Under the pieces are notes generated by a model. It saw nothing but the letters and a program-made list of their open reading frames with translations. It searched no databases and was not told the DNA's origin. A stretch of 64,000 nt of DNA, from positions 5,096,501 to 5,160,500 of the forward strand of contig NZ_CP097800.1 of assembly GCF_000612545.2 (NCBI RefSeq). The letters run 5' to 3'. Position 1 is the first letter of the stretch; each line of letters starts with the position of its first letter. The position numbers and the translations under genes are program-made. Shown here in pieces: positions 28,447 to 38,553 of the stretch. The stretch comes from Streptomyces sp. PCS3-D2. GTDB taxonomy: Bacteria; Actinomycetota; Actinomycetes; Streptomycetales; Streptomycetaceae.

Positions 28447-28834
28447 GGGTCGGGTGGGCGTGCAGGACCGCCGACGATCGCCCGCTGACCGGGGCGGCCC
28501 GAGCGGGCTCGCCCCGGTCGCGGACGACCTGGCGGGCGAAGGCCCCGCCGAACGGACGCCGACCCTTGCCCCTCGGAGGCCGTCGCCGCGAGGCGGGCCC
28601 GAGGTGGGTGGAACGGGGGCGTCACTCCGACCGGAGCGGCGTCCCGGGCGTGACACCGCCTCCGCCCTCGACGAGGCCCGGACGGCGTGTCGGCGAGCCC
28701 GCAGGCTCAGGGGACGCGCCCCCCGAGCCCCCTCGGGACCGGGCGGTGCCTCGAACGAGGACTTCGACCGCGGCGCGCGTCCGCCCGGGGCGGCCGCCTC
28801 CCCGCGTCGCCCGTGCCGGGGCAGCCCTCGGGCC
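28447..28834. other. Gap between the AKR promoter and the DHA2 pump gene
   Basis: 388 bp with no convincing gene on either strand; the open frames have the Arg/Pro/Ala composition of high-G+C noise. Small G+C hairpins near 28694-28708 and 28722-28737 may end transcription of the pump gene, which terminates at 28835. Confidence 0.5.
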
Positions 28835-30283
28835 TCAGCCGCGCGGAGACCCCACGGCCGCTGCGGGCTCGGCGGAGCCCTCCAGGGTGCGGGCCGTGCG
28901 TTCCGCCGTCGCCCGTGCCCAGCTCCCGCTGGTCGCCGCGCCCACGACGAGGACGAGCAGCCCGCACAGCGTGATGATCCACCAGGCCGGCTGGGCCGCC
29001 CCGGAGAAGTCGGCGCCGCCCGCGAGTCCGGCCGCCAGGACCGAGCCGATGATCGCGACCCCCAGCGTGCCGCCCGTCTGCCGACTGGTGGAGGCGATGG
29101 CGGCCGCGACACCCGCCTGGGACCGCGGCATCCCGGACACCGCGGTATTGGTGATCGGCGCGTTCACCATGCCGAAGCCGAGTCCGAACAGCACGTATCC
29201 GGTGAACAGGAGCGGGTTGGACGTCTCGGCCTCGAACAGGGCGAACAGCAGGCCGCTCGACGCCATCGCCACTCCGGCGATCAGCAGGCAGATCCGCGGC
29301 CCCCGGCTGCCCACCAGCCGTCCGGCCAGGGGAGCGAACAGCACGGTCAGCCCGGCCATCGGCAGCATGTACAGCCCGGCGTGCAGGGCGCTGAGCCCCC
29401 GTACGTCCTGCAGGTAGAGGGTGTTGAGGAAGAGGAAGCCGGCCAGCCCCGCGAAGGCACTGATCGCGATGATCGTCGAGCCGCTGAACGGAGCGCTCCG
29501 GAAGAACCGGAGGTCGATCAACGGCTCCGTGCGCCTGGGCTCGTGCACCAGCAGCCCGACGAAGGACGCGGCGGCCACCACCGCGCAGCCCATGATCAGC
29601 GGCGAGCGCCAGCCGGCGGCGGGCGCCTCGATGATTCCGTACGTCAGACTGCCGAGCAGCGCGATCACCAGCACCTGGCCCAGCGGGTCGGGACGGCGCG
29701 GCCGGGCCGCCCGCGACTCGGGGATGTGGCGCAGGGTCAGTACGAGCGCCGCCAGGCCGATCGGCAGGTTGATCAGGAAGATCGAGCGCCAGCCCACGGA
29801 GTCCACCAGCACTCCGCCGATCAGGGGGCCGGCCGCCATGGAGACGCCACCGACCGCGCCCCACACCCCGATGGCCCGGGCTCGCTCGGCCGGATCCGTG
29901 AAGGTGTTGGTAATGATCGACATCGCGACCGGGTTGAGCATCGCACCGCCGATCGCCTGCACCATCCGGAAGACGATCAGCCAGTCGAGGCTCGGGGCAA
30001 GGGAGCACAGCAGCGAGCCGAGACCGAAGGCGAGCAGACCGGCGACGAACACCTTGCGGCGGCCGATCCGGTCGGCCGTGGAGCCCGCGAGCATCAGCAG
30101 CGAGGCCAGGACGAGCGTGTACGCGTCGATGGTCCACTGCAGTCCCGCGACCGAGGCGTCGAGCTCGCGGCGCATCGACGGGAGGGCGACGTTGAGCACG
30201 GTGTTGTCGAGGCTGACGATGAGCAGGCTCGTGCAGCAGATCGCCAGGACGATCCTGCGCTGCCGGTGACTCGGCTCGATCAT
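28835..30283 (-). CDS. DHA2-type MFS drug efflux transporter
   Basis: 482 residues, fourteen hydrophobic segments. It opens IVLAICCTSLLIVSLDNTVLNVALPSM (motif D1 of the EmrB/QacA group), then LAGSTADRIGRRKVF (motif A) and AIGVWGAVGGVSMAAGPLIGGVLVD (motif C of antiporters). This fits proton-driven export of hydrophobic compounds or an antibiotic. Divergent from dusB with a 51-bp gap. No local regulator is adjacent; the TetR gene belongs to another operon. Substrate unknown. Confidence 0.88.
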   Translation of the reverse strand: MIEPSHRQRRIVLAICCTSLLIVSLDNTVLNVALPSMRRELDASVAGLQWTIDAYTLVLASLLMLAGSTADRIGRRKVFVAGLLAFGLGSLLCSLAPSLDWLIVFRMVQAIGGAMLNPVAMSIITNTFTDPAERARAIGVWGAVGGVSMAAGPLIGGVLVDSVGWRSIFLINLPIGLAALVLTLRHIPESRAARPRRPDPLGQVLVIALLGSLTYGIIEAPAAGWRSPLIMGCAVVAAASFVGLLVHEPRRTEPLIDLRFFRSAPFSGSTIIAISAFAGLAGFLFLNTLYLQDVRGLSALHAGLYMLPMAGLTVLFAPLAGRLVGSRGPRICLLIAGVAMASSGLLFALFEAETSNPLLFTGYVLFGLGFGMVNAPITNTAVSGMPRSQAGVAAAIASTSRQTGGTLGVAIIGSVLAAGLAGGADFSGAAQPAWWIITLCGLLVLVVGAATSGSWARATAERTARTLEGSAEPAAAVGSPRG

Positions 30284-30322
30284 GCGCCGATGCTACGTCC
30301 GCACGACCCCCTCGGCATGCGG

Positions 30323-30328
30323 GACAAT
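30323..30328 (+). promoter_or_regulatory. -10-like hexamer (GACAAT) of dusB
   Basis: GACAAT ends 6 nt before ATG 30335 within CGGGACAATGGGCG, identical to the recO promoter 14-mer. Predicts a leaderless transcript. Confidence 0.6.
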
Positions 30329-30334
30329 GGGCGG

Positions 30335-31477
30335 ATGACCACGCTCCCCCCGCCCCTCGCGATCGGCCCGCACACCGTGCAGCCCCCCGTGGTGCTCGCA
30401 CCCATGGCCGGCATCACCAACGCCCCGTTCCGCACCCTCTGCCGGGAGTTCTCGGGCGGCAAGGGCCTGTTCGTGAGCGAGATGATCACCACCCGCGCCC
30501 TGGTCGAGCGCAACGAGAAGACCATGCAGCTGATCCACTTCGACGAGACCGAGAAGCCCCGGTCGATTCAGCTGTACGGGGTCGACCCGGTGACGGTCGG
30601 CAAAGCCGTCCGCATGATCGTCGAAGAGGACCGCGCCGACCACATCGACCTCAACTTCGGCTGCCCGGTCCCCAAGGTCACCCGGAAGGGTGGCGGCTCG
30701 GCGCTGCCGTACAAGCGCCACCTGCTGCGCGCGATCCTGCGCGAGGCCGTCGCCGGGGCCGGCGACCTGCCGGTGACCATGAAGATGCGCAAGGGCATCG
30801 ACGACGACCACCTCACCTACCTCGACGCCGGCCGCATCGCCGTCGAGGAGGGGGTCACGGCCATCGCCCTGCACGGGCGGACCACCGCGCAGCACTACGG
30901 CGGCACCGCCGACTGGGACGCCATCGCGCGGCTCAAGGAGCACGTCCCGGAGATACCGGTCCTCGGCAACGGCGACATCTGGTGCGCCGAGGACGCGCTG
31001 CGCATGGTCCGCGAGACCGGTTGCGACGGCGTGGTCGTGGGCCGCGGCTGCCTGGGGCGGCCGTGGCTGTTCAACGACCTGGTGGCGGCCTTCGAGGGGC
31101 GACCCGAGGACTTCCATCGGCCGGCGCTGCGCGAGGTCGCGCAGACCATGCACCGGCACGCCCAGCTGCTGGGGGAGTGGATCGGGGACGAGACGCGCGG
31201 CGTGATCGACTTCCGTAAGCACGTCGCCTGGTACCTGAAGGGCTTCTCGGTCGGGTCCGAGATGCGCAAGAAGCTCGCGGTGACCTCGTCGCTGGCCGAG
31301 CTGAACGCTCATCTGAGCGAGCTCGATCTGGATCAGGCGTGGCCGGAGAGTGCCGACGGCCCGCGCGGCCGGACGTCCGGAAACAACCGAGTTGTCCTGC
31401 CGGACGGCTGGCTGAAGGACCCGTACGACTGCGCGGGCGTGAGTGAGGACGCCGAACTGGACACCTCCGGAGGCTGA
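30335..31477 (+). CDS. dusB: tRNA-dihydrouridine synthase
   Basis: 380 residues from ATG 30335. The FMN TIM barrel begins VVLAPMAGITNAPFRTLCREF; IDLNFGCPVPKVTRKGGGSALPY contains the catalytic Cys of DUS enzymes and the substrate-binding lysine/arginine; TMKMRKGID, ALHGRTTAQHYGG and VLGNGDIW are FMN contacts. It reduces uridines in the tRNA D-loop using NADPH. The C-terminal ~45 residues after LSELDLDQAWPE are an extra tail common in actinobacteria. An intrinsic terminator follows at 31563. Confidence 0.93.
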   Translation: MTTLPPPLAIGPHTVQPPVVLAPMAGITNAPFRTLCREFSGGKGLFVSEMITTRALVERNEKTMQLIHFDETEKPRSIQLYGVDPVTVGKAVRMIVEEDRADHIDLNFGCPVPKVTRKGGGSALPYKRHLLRAILREAVAGAGDLPVTMKMRKGIDDDHLTYLDAGRIAVEEGVTAIALHGRTTAQHYGGTADWDAIARLKEHVPEIPVLGNGDIWCAEDALRMVRETGCDGVVVGRGCLGRPWLFNDLVAAFEGRPEDFHRPALREVAQTMHRHAQLLGEWIGDETRGVIDFRKHVAWYLKGFSVGSEMRKKLAVTSSLAELNAHLSELDLDQAWPESADGPRGRTSGNNRVVLPDGWLKDPYDCAGVSEDAELDTSGG

Positions 31478-31562
31478 CAAATCGCCCTCCGTGGTGCGTG
31501 ATATACGCCACGCATGGGAGGGGTTTCGCTCAGATGAGCACGTAAGTCACGGGTAAGACTTT

Positions 31563-31591
31563 CAAAGGGTGGCACTGGGTGCCACCCTTTG
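31563..31591 (+). terminator. dusB terminator
   Basis: Perfect 13-bp arms CAAAGGGTGGCAC (31563-31575) and GTGCCACCCTTTG (31579-31591) with a 3-nt loop, then TGTGTTC. Confidence 0.85.
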
Positions 31592-31841
31592 TGTGTTCAA
31601 GAGTTGAACGCAAATGTATCGATGATCGCTCATCCGAGCGTGAACAGGCCTCAGGGGTCCCTTCACTCTTCGGGATCTGAACGCTCTTCGTACTTTCTGG
31701 TTACCCTTGAGTTACTTTCGATCTGCTGGCGCACGGGTGGTTACAGCCGTATGACGGCCAAGTGGACGTACCCAGAAGCCTTCGATCTGGGTATGTTCCT
31801 GGCCGTCAGGGCAGCCACCGAGCCTCGAGGAGTCGAGACCC
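31592..31841 (+). promoter_or_regulatory. Upstream region of ppdK
   Basis: 250 bp, clearly A+T-richer than neighbours, with no gene. It has a small hairpin CGCTC-ATCC-GAGCG near 31634 and several promoter-like stretches (TTGAAC near 31606 with an A+T-rich spacer; TTGAGTTACTTT near 31708). Exact promoter elements cannot be fixed. A GAGGAG ribosome site lies just upstream of GTG 31842. Confidence 0.4.
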
Positions 31842-34562
<2,721 letters not shown>

Positions 34563-34643
34563 CCCTCCGGCCCCGCGCCGGGGCCCCATGAACCGCGCCT
34601 GTCCCCGGGTTCCCTGACTGCCCGGGGGCGGGCGCGCCTCAGT

Positions 34644-34659
34644 TTTGTTGTTCAACAAA
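34644..34659. repeat. A+T-rich palindrome TTTGTTG-TT-CAACAAA
   Basis: Perfect 7-bp arms with a 2-bp spacer, followed by CCTTTACGCC, 80 bp after ppdK. It is one of the most A+T-rich spots in the window and operator-sized. It may be the site of a regulator, or the weak A+T part of a terminator. Confidence 0.45.
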
Positions 34660-34673
34660 CCTTTACGCCAGCA

Positions 34674-34705
34674 GGCGGTGGACGGATCCCCACCCGTCCA
34701 CCGCC
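34674..34705 (+). terminator. ppdK terminator
   Basis: Perfect 12-bp arms GGCGGTGGACGG (34674-34685) and CCGTCCACCGCC (34694-34705) with an 8-nt loop. Confidence 0.7.
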
Positions 34706-34736
34706 GCTGTCATTCTGCCGGGCACGTCGGCGCTTC

Positions 34737-34805
34737 CCGGTGCGACCGACCGCCAGGCCCCGCAAAGCCCCCCACGGCCTTCGCGGAGCGTTTCGGTCGC
34801 ACCGG
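34737..34805. repeat. Long-range 12-bp inverted repeat upstream of the winged-helix regulator
   Basis: CCGGTGCGACCG (34737-34748) and CGGTCGCACCGG (34794-34805) are exact reverse complements 45 bp apart. They lie about 150-210 bp before the regulator start and may be two halves of a looped operator or a leader stem. With the ppdK terminator and the A+T palindrome this accounts for most of the 388-bp gap 34563-34950. Confidence 0.45.
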
Positions 34806-34950
34806 AGTGTGCCCGGCGGAGTACAGCATTTCGGTTGTCACGCCCCTGCCGAAAGGGGTTTCAACTGTGGCCGAAAGGGCGTGGTGACCACGTGTGACTG
34901 CGTGCATACTCATGGGGCGGGGGGATTGCGGTTGCACAGGTGGGGGTTCG

Positions 34951-35949
34951 GTGCTGCGTATCCATTTCACTGGAGTGGACCTGGCACGCGTACGGATGGC
35001 AGGGCGTCCCGATGCGTTGTGGGAAACGATTCTCAGCTTTCACCGCTTAAGAGACCGGCGCGATGCCCGGTTGTTCGGTGAATGGCGTACGGAAACCCGG
35101 AGCAGGTTGAATAGTGAAACACGCACGCTCGGTATGCTCATACCGAGTCGCGGTTATTTCCCCGATTTCCTGACCCCTGTGGAGGGGCAGTACGGGTGGG
35201 ACGTGGGCCTCGACGCGTTGCGCGGGATCCGCCCCGAGCGGATGCGCCGCGAGCTCCAGCTGCTGGGAGCCGGAGCGCCCGTGACACCACGGCTGCGGGA
35301 CTTCATGGAGGGCGGCACCCAGAAGCTCCCGAGGCTGATGGGCGAGCTGCGCGCCTACCATCGGGCGGCCGTGGAGCCGTACTGGACCCACATACAGGCC
35401 CAGATAGAAGCCGAACGGGCGGCACGCGGCCGCGCGTTGCTCGACGGCGGCGCCGACGAGCTGCTGGCCTCGCTGCCGCCCATGCTGCGCTGGCAGGCCC
35501 CGGTGCTGGAGTGCGACTACCCGGTGGACCGCGACGTACGGCTGCGCGGGCGCGGGCTGCTCCTCCAGCCCTCCTTCTTCTGCCGGCGCACCGCGGTCAC
35601 CCTGCACGACCCCGAACTGCCGCCGGTGCTCGTCTACCCGGCGGCCGCGCAGCTGGCCTCCGCGCCGGGCAGCGGCGAGGTGGCACGCCCCGTGGAGGAG
35701 CAGCGCCAGCGCACCCTGGGCAAGCTGGTCGGGCACACCCGCTCGGTCGTGCTGAGGGCCATAGGGGACGGTGCGACCACCAGCGAGCTGGCCCGCCGGG
35801 CAGGGGTCTCACTGGCCTCCGCGAGCCAGCACGCCTGCGTGATGCGCGAGGCGGGCCTGGTGACCACCCTGCGTCGCGGCAATGCGGTCCTGCACACCGT
35901 GACCCCGCTGGGAGCCGCACTCCTCAAGGGCGGCGCCGTGGCGTCGTGA
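34951..35949 (+). CDS. ArsR-like winged-helix transcriptional regulator with a TTA codon
   Basis: 332 residues from GTG 34951 (GGTGGGGG upstream; an in-frame GTG at 34894 is less likely). The C-terminal ~75 residues are a winged helix (GHTRSVVLRAIGDGATTSELARRAGVSLASASQHACVMREAGLVTTLRRGNAVLHTVT); the long N-terminal half (LRIHFTGVDLARVR...) is a conserved actinobacterial domain of unknown ligand. Leu-33 is TTA (35047-35049), a codon read by the bldA tRNA, so translation may depend on development. The stretch around codons 28-65 also uses ATT, AAT, AGT, ACA and AGA, rare in the neighbours. No recognisable target beside it. Confidence 0.82.
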   Translation: MLRIHFTGVDLARVRMAGRPDALWETILSFHRLRDRRDARLFGEWRTETRSRLNSETRTLGMLIPSRGYFPDFLTPVEGQYGWDVGLDALRGIRPERMRRELQLLGAGAPVTPRLRDFMEGGTQKLPRLMGELRAYHRAAVEPYWTHIQAQIEAERAARGRALLDGGADELLASLPPMLRWQAPVLECDYPVDRDVRLRGRGLLLQPSFFCRRTAVTLHDPELPPVLVYPAAAQLASAPGSGEVARPVEEQRQRTLGKLVGHTRSVVLRAIGDGATTSELARRAGVSLASASQHACVMREAGLVTTLRRGNAVLHTVTPLGAALLKGGAVAS

Positions 35950-35953
35950 ACGC

Positions 35954-35992
35954 GGCCGCACCCCGGCGGGTCGAACCCGCCGGGGTGCGGCC
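35954..35992. terminator. Bidirectional terminator between convergent genes
   Basis: Perfect 18-bp arms (35954-35971 and 35975-35992) with a 3-nt loop, between the winged-helix gene and the convergent PhoX-like gene. Confidence 0.85.
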
Positions 35993-36050
35993 GGTGGTGC
36001 GGGCGCGGCACCGGTTCCCGGGGTTCCGCCCCGGTACCCCGCAACGCGCC

Positions 36051-37211
36051 CTACACCCGGAACGGCCCCGTCACCTCGTAGGTGATGCCGCCGGAGGAGC
36101 TGCCGCTCGTACCGCGCTGGCTGGAGAAGTAGAGCCGGTTCCCGGCGGGGGAGAAGGCCGGGCCGGTGATCTCCGAGGAGGACTGCCCGGTGACCCGCAG
36201 GAAGGGCGCCACCACGTCGTCCGGGGTGATCACGCAGATCTCCATGTTGCCGCCGTCCTCCGCGACGTAGAGGTCGCCGTACGAGGAGCCGGTGACGTTG
36301 TCCACGCCGGTCAGCGGGGCCGCGCCGCCGGGCACGAGCGAGTCGTCGTAGGCGAGCTCGTAGGTGTTGTTCGTGAGGTTGATCTGCCAGACCCTGTTGT
36401 CGCCCTTGGTGGTGAACCAGACCGTGTCGTTGGCGTAGTGGCAGCCCTCGCCGCCGTTGAACTTCTTGGAGCCGGAGACCTGGCTGCGGGTCGCCTTCGG
36501 GGAGCCGTCCGGGTCGGGGACGTTCTGCCAGGTGAAGGAGCCGGAGGTGGCCGTTCCGGCCTTGAGGACCTGGAGGGTGCCGGAGGAGAGGTTGCCCCAG
36601 GTGGTGGGGATGAAGCGGTAGAAGCAGCCGCTCGTCTCGTCCTCCGTCAGGTAGATCACCTGCCGGACCGGGTCCGCGGCGGCTGCCTCGTGCCTGAAGC
36701 GGCCCAGCGCCGGCCGCTGGACGGCGGCGTTCACGCCGTACGGGTCGGTCTCGTAGACGAAGCCGCGGTCGACCTCCTCGCAGGACAGCCAGGTGTTCCA
36801 CGGGGTCTTGCCGCCCGCGCAGTTCTGCCGGGTGTTCGACAGGATCCGGTAGGCGCCGGTGATGGTGCCGGAGGAGTTGAACCTCACCGCGCTCGCGCCG
36901 CCGGAAGGGTTGATCTCCGAGTTCGACACGTAGATCCAGCCCGCGCCGTCGGCGTAGCAGGCACCGCCGTCGGGGGCGCTGTGCCAGGTGTACGAGGTAC
37001 CGGCGACGGTCTGGCTGGAGCGGGCGATCACCCGGCTGGTGAAACCGCTCGGGAGCATGATGCCGTTGGCGTCGGCGGCGCCCAGCGCCCCGTACGGGCC
37101 GGCACCGGGCTGCGCGGGCGCCGCGTAGGCCGCTCCCCGCATCAACGTGCCGCCGAAGGCGGCGGCCGACGAACCGATCACTGCGCCGCGCAGGAAGGTA
37201 CGACGTTCCAC
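36051..37211 (-). CDS. Tat-exported PhoX-like (DUF839) protein
   Basis: 386 residues from GTG 37209-37211 (AGGAG five bases upstream). The N-terminus ERRTFLRGAVIGSSAAAFGGTL is a twin-arginine signal with an AYA-type cleavage site near residue 30. The rest is rich in beta strands with PhoX-family pieces: YRILSNTRQNCAGGKTPWNTWLSCEE, FYRFIPTTWG, KFNGGEGCHY and LYVAEDGGNMEI, which in PhoX contain calcium/iron ligands including a Cys and Glu residues. A secreted phosphatase or phosphoesterase is likely, but no Pho-box was recognised upstream. Confidence 0.78.
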   Translation of the reverse strand: MERRTFLRGAVIGSSAAAFGGTLMRGAAYAAPAQPGAGPYGALGAADANGIMLPSGFTSRVIARSSQTVAGTSYTWHSAPDGGACYADGAGWIYVSNSEINPSGGASAVRFNSSGTITGAYRILSNTRQNCAGGKTPWNTWLSCEEVDRGFVYETDPYGVNAAVQRPALGRFRHEAAAADPVRQVIYLTEDETSGCFYRFIPTTWGNLSSGTLQVLKAGTATSGSFTWQNVPDPDGSPKATRSQVSGSKKFNGGEGCHYANDTVWFTTKGDNRVWQINLTNNTYELAYDDSLVPGGAAPLTGVDNVTGSSYGDLYVAEDGGNMEICVITPDDVVAPFLRVTGQSSSEITGPAFSPAGNRLYFSSQRGTSGSSSGGITYEVTGPFRV

Positions 37212-37787
37212 GGTCACTCCTGTGGGAGGAAGGCCCCGCGGCCGGTCGGACGCGGGTCGCACGCGTCGAGGAACCTAGGAGACGCCAGTTGACGTGGCGC
37301 CAAATCCTCATTACGCCCGGGCGACCGCTCGGCGTTCAATCCTTCCGCGAGGATTTCCCGGGCGCCGGGGGCTTCCTTTCCCGAAGGCCTTCCGGACCTC
37401 CGCGGGGTCCGCGCGGCCGGAATGCCGTGCCCCGGATCCGGGCGACGGACGGTGTTCGCACTGCGCCGCGTCCGCGAAGCCCGCCGCGCCCCGTGCCCCG
37501 GGCTGCGGTCCGACCGGTGCTCCTCACCGACCAGTTCCGGCCTGTTTGGCGCGCCGGGGTTTAGGAGGTGCCCGCGCGCGGTGGCGCGAAATGATCCACG
37601 GCGGGACCGTGTGCCCCGCCCGCTACGGGTCGCCGGATCGCCGGACCCGGGGAGCGGGCCCCGTCCACATCGCTCCGTGCACCGGGAAAAAAGATCCCGC
37701 GCGCCGATGAGTTTCCCGCGGCCCCGCGGTCCACCTCTCGAAAGCATCGACCGAGCAGCACGCGAGCAGCACGAGAGAGGGACCCCG
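37212..37787. other. Intergenic region between PhoX-like and VOC genes
   Basis: 576 bp between divergent genes with no convincing gene. Near the PhoX-like start CGCCA-N7-TGGCG (37283-37287, 37295-37299) is operator-like. Just before the VOC gene GAGCAGCACG is directly repeated, then a purine-rich ribosome site. Open plus-strand frames at 37289-37564 and 37294-37710 lack domain features and have shadow-like composition. Confidence 0.5.
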
Positions 37788-38201
37788 ATGTCCGCGACCA
37801 TGATCTTCGTCAACCTGCCCGTCAAGGACCTGGACGCCAGCAAGGCCTTCTGGGGCACGCTGGGCTACTCCTTCAACGCCCAGTTCACCGACGAGAACTG
37901 CGCCTCGATGGTCATCAGCGACACCATCGTCGCGATGCTCCTCACGGAGGCCCGCTACAAGGACTTCACCCACAAGGAGATCGCGGACGCCGCGAAGACC
38001 TCCGAGGTCCTGCTCTGCCTGAGCGCCGCGAGCCGCACCGCCGTCGACGAGCTGGTGGACGGGGCCCTGGCGGCCGGCGCCACCGAACCCCGTCCGGCCG
38101 AGGACCACGGCGTCATGTACGGGCGCACCTTCGACGACCTCGACGGCCACACCTGGCAGATCATGTGGATGGACCCGGCCGTGGTCCAGAAGCAGGACTG
38201 A
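37788..38201 (+). CDS. VOC family (glyoxalase-like) protein
   Basis: 137 residues from ATG 37788 with AGAGAGGGA upstream. Starts MIFVNLPVKDLDASKAFWGTLGYSFNAQFTDENCASMVI and ends MYGRTFDDLDGHTWQIMWMDP, the vicinal-oxygen-chelate pattern; the middle segment MLLTEARYKDFTHKEIADA matches the small VOC group often annotated as glyoxalase/bleomycin-resistance-like lactoylglutathione lyase. The reaction is unknown. Convergent with nirD, 19 bp apart. Confidence 0.83.
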   Translation: MSATMIFVNLPVKDLDASKAFWGTLGYSFNAQFTDENCASMVISDTIVAMLLTEARYKDFTHKEIADAAKTSEVLLCLSAASRTAVDELVDGALAAGATEPRPAEDHGVMYGRTFDDLDGHTWQIMWMDPAVVQKQD

Positions 38202-38220
38202 CCGGCCGACGCTCCCACCC

Positions 38221-38553
38221 TCAGGAGGTCGCCGCGGTCCGCACCGGGTAGGTGCGGACCGCCACCTCCCCGTCGTCCAGGCAGCGCCCCGTCTCCAGGT
38301 CGAAGCGCTGCTTGAGCAGCGGGGAGGCCACGAAGGGTCGGCCCGCCGCCGCCCCCACCAGGCCACGGGAGAGCACCTGCGCGCCGGTGAAGGGGTCCTG
38401 GTTGCCGATGGCGTACGCACGCCCCGCGCGGTCGACGAACACCGCGGCCTGGCTTCCGTCGGGCAGCAGCGCGGCCACCCCGCGCCCGGGGATGAGCGCC
38501 GACAGCTCGCACACCGTCAGCCAGCCCTGCGCCACTTGCAGTTCCACGGTCAT
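38221..38553 (-). CDS. nirD: Nitrite reductase small subunit
   Basis: 110 residues with the Rieske-like NirD fold: VCELSALIPGRGVAALLPDGSQAAVFVDRAGRAYAIGNQDPFTGAQVLSRGLVG, then VASPLLKQRFDLETGRCLDD. As in NirD generally, the Rieske Cys/His ligands are missing (NQDPF in place of CxH), so it holds no cluster and acts as a partner of NirB. Its ATG overlaps the nirB stop by four bases. A hairpin inside its last codons probably serves as terminator. Confidence 0.92.
   Translation of the reverse strand: MTVELQVAQGWLTVCELSALIPGRGVAALLPDGSQAAVFVDRAGRAYAIGNQDPFTGAQVLSRGLVGAAAGRPFVASPLLKQRFDLETGRCLDDGEVAVRTYPVRTAATS
38234..38262. terminator. Hairpin inside the 3' end of nirD
   Basis: Perfect 12-bp arms GCGGTCCGCACC (38234-38245) and GGTGCGGACCGC (38251-38262) with a 5-nt loop. 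It lies within the last ten to fifteen nirD codons because only 19 bp separate nirD from the convergent VOC gene; it probably stops transcripts from both sides. Confidence 0.6.

Noticed and set aside
28454-31477. A 1,007-codon frame ending in dusB
   Set aside because: Only the last 380 codons (from 30335) match DUS; the upstream part is antisense to the DHA2 pump and looks random.
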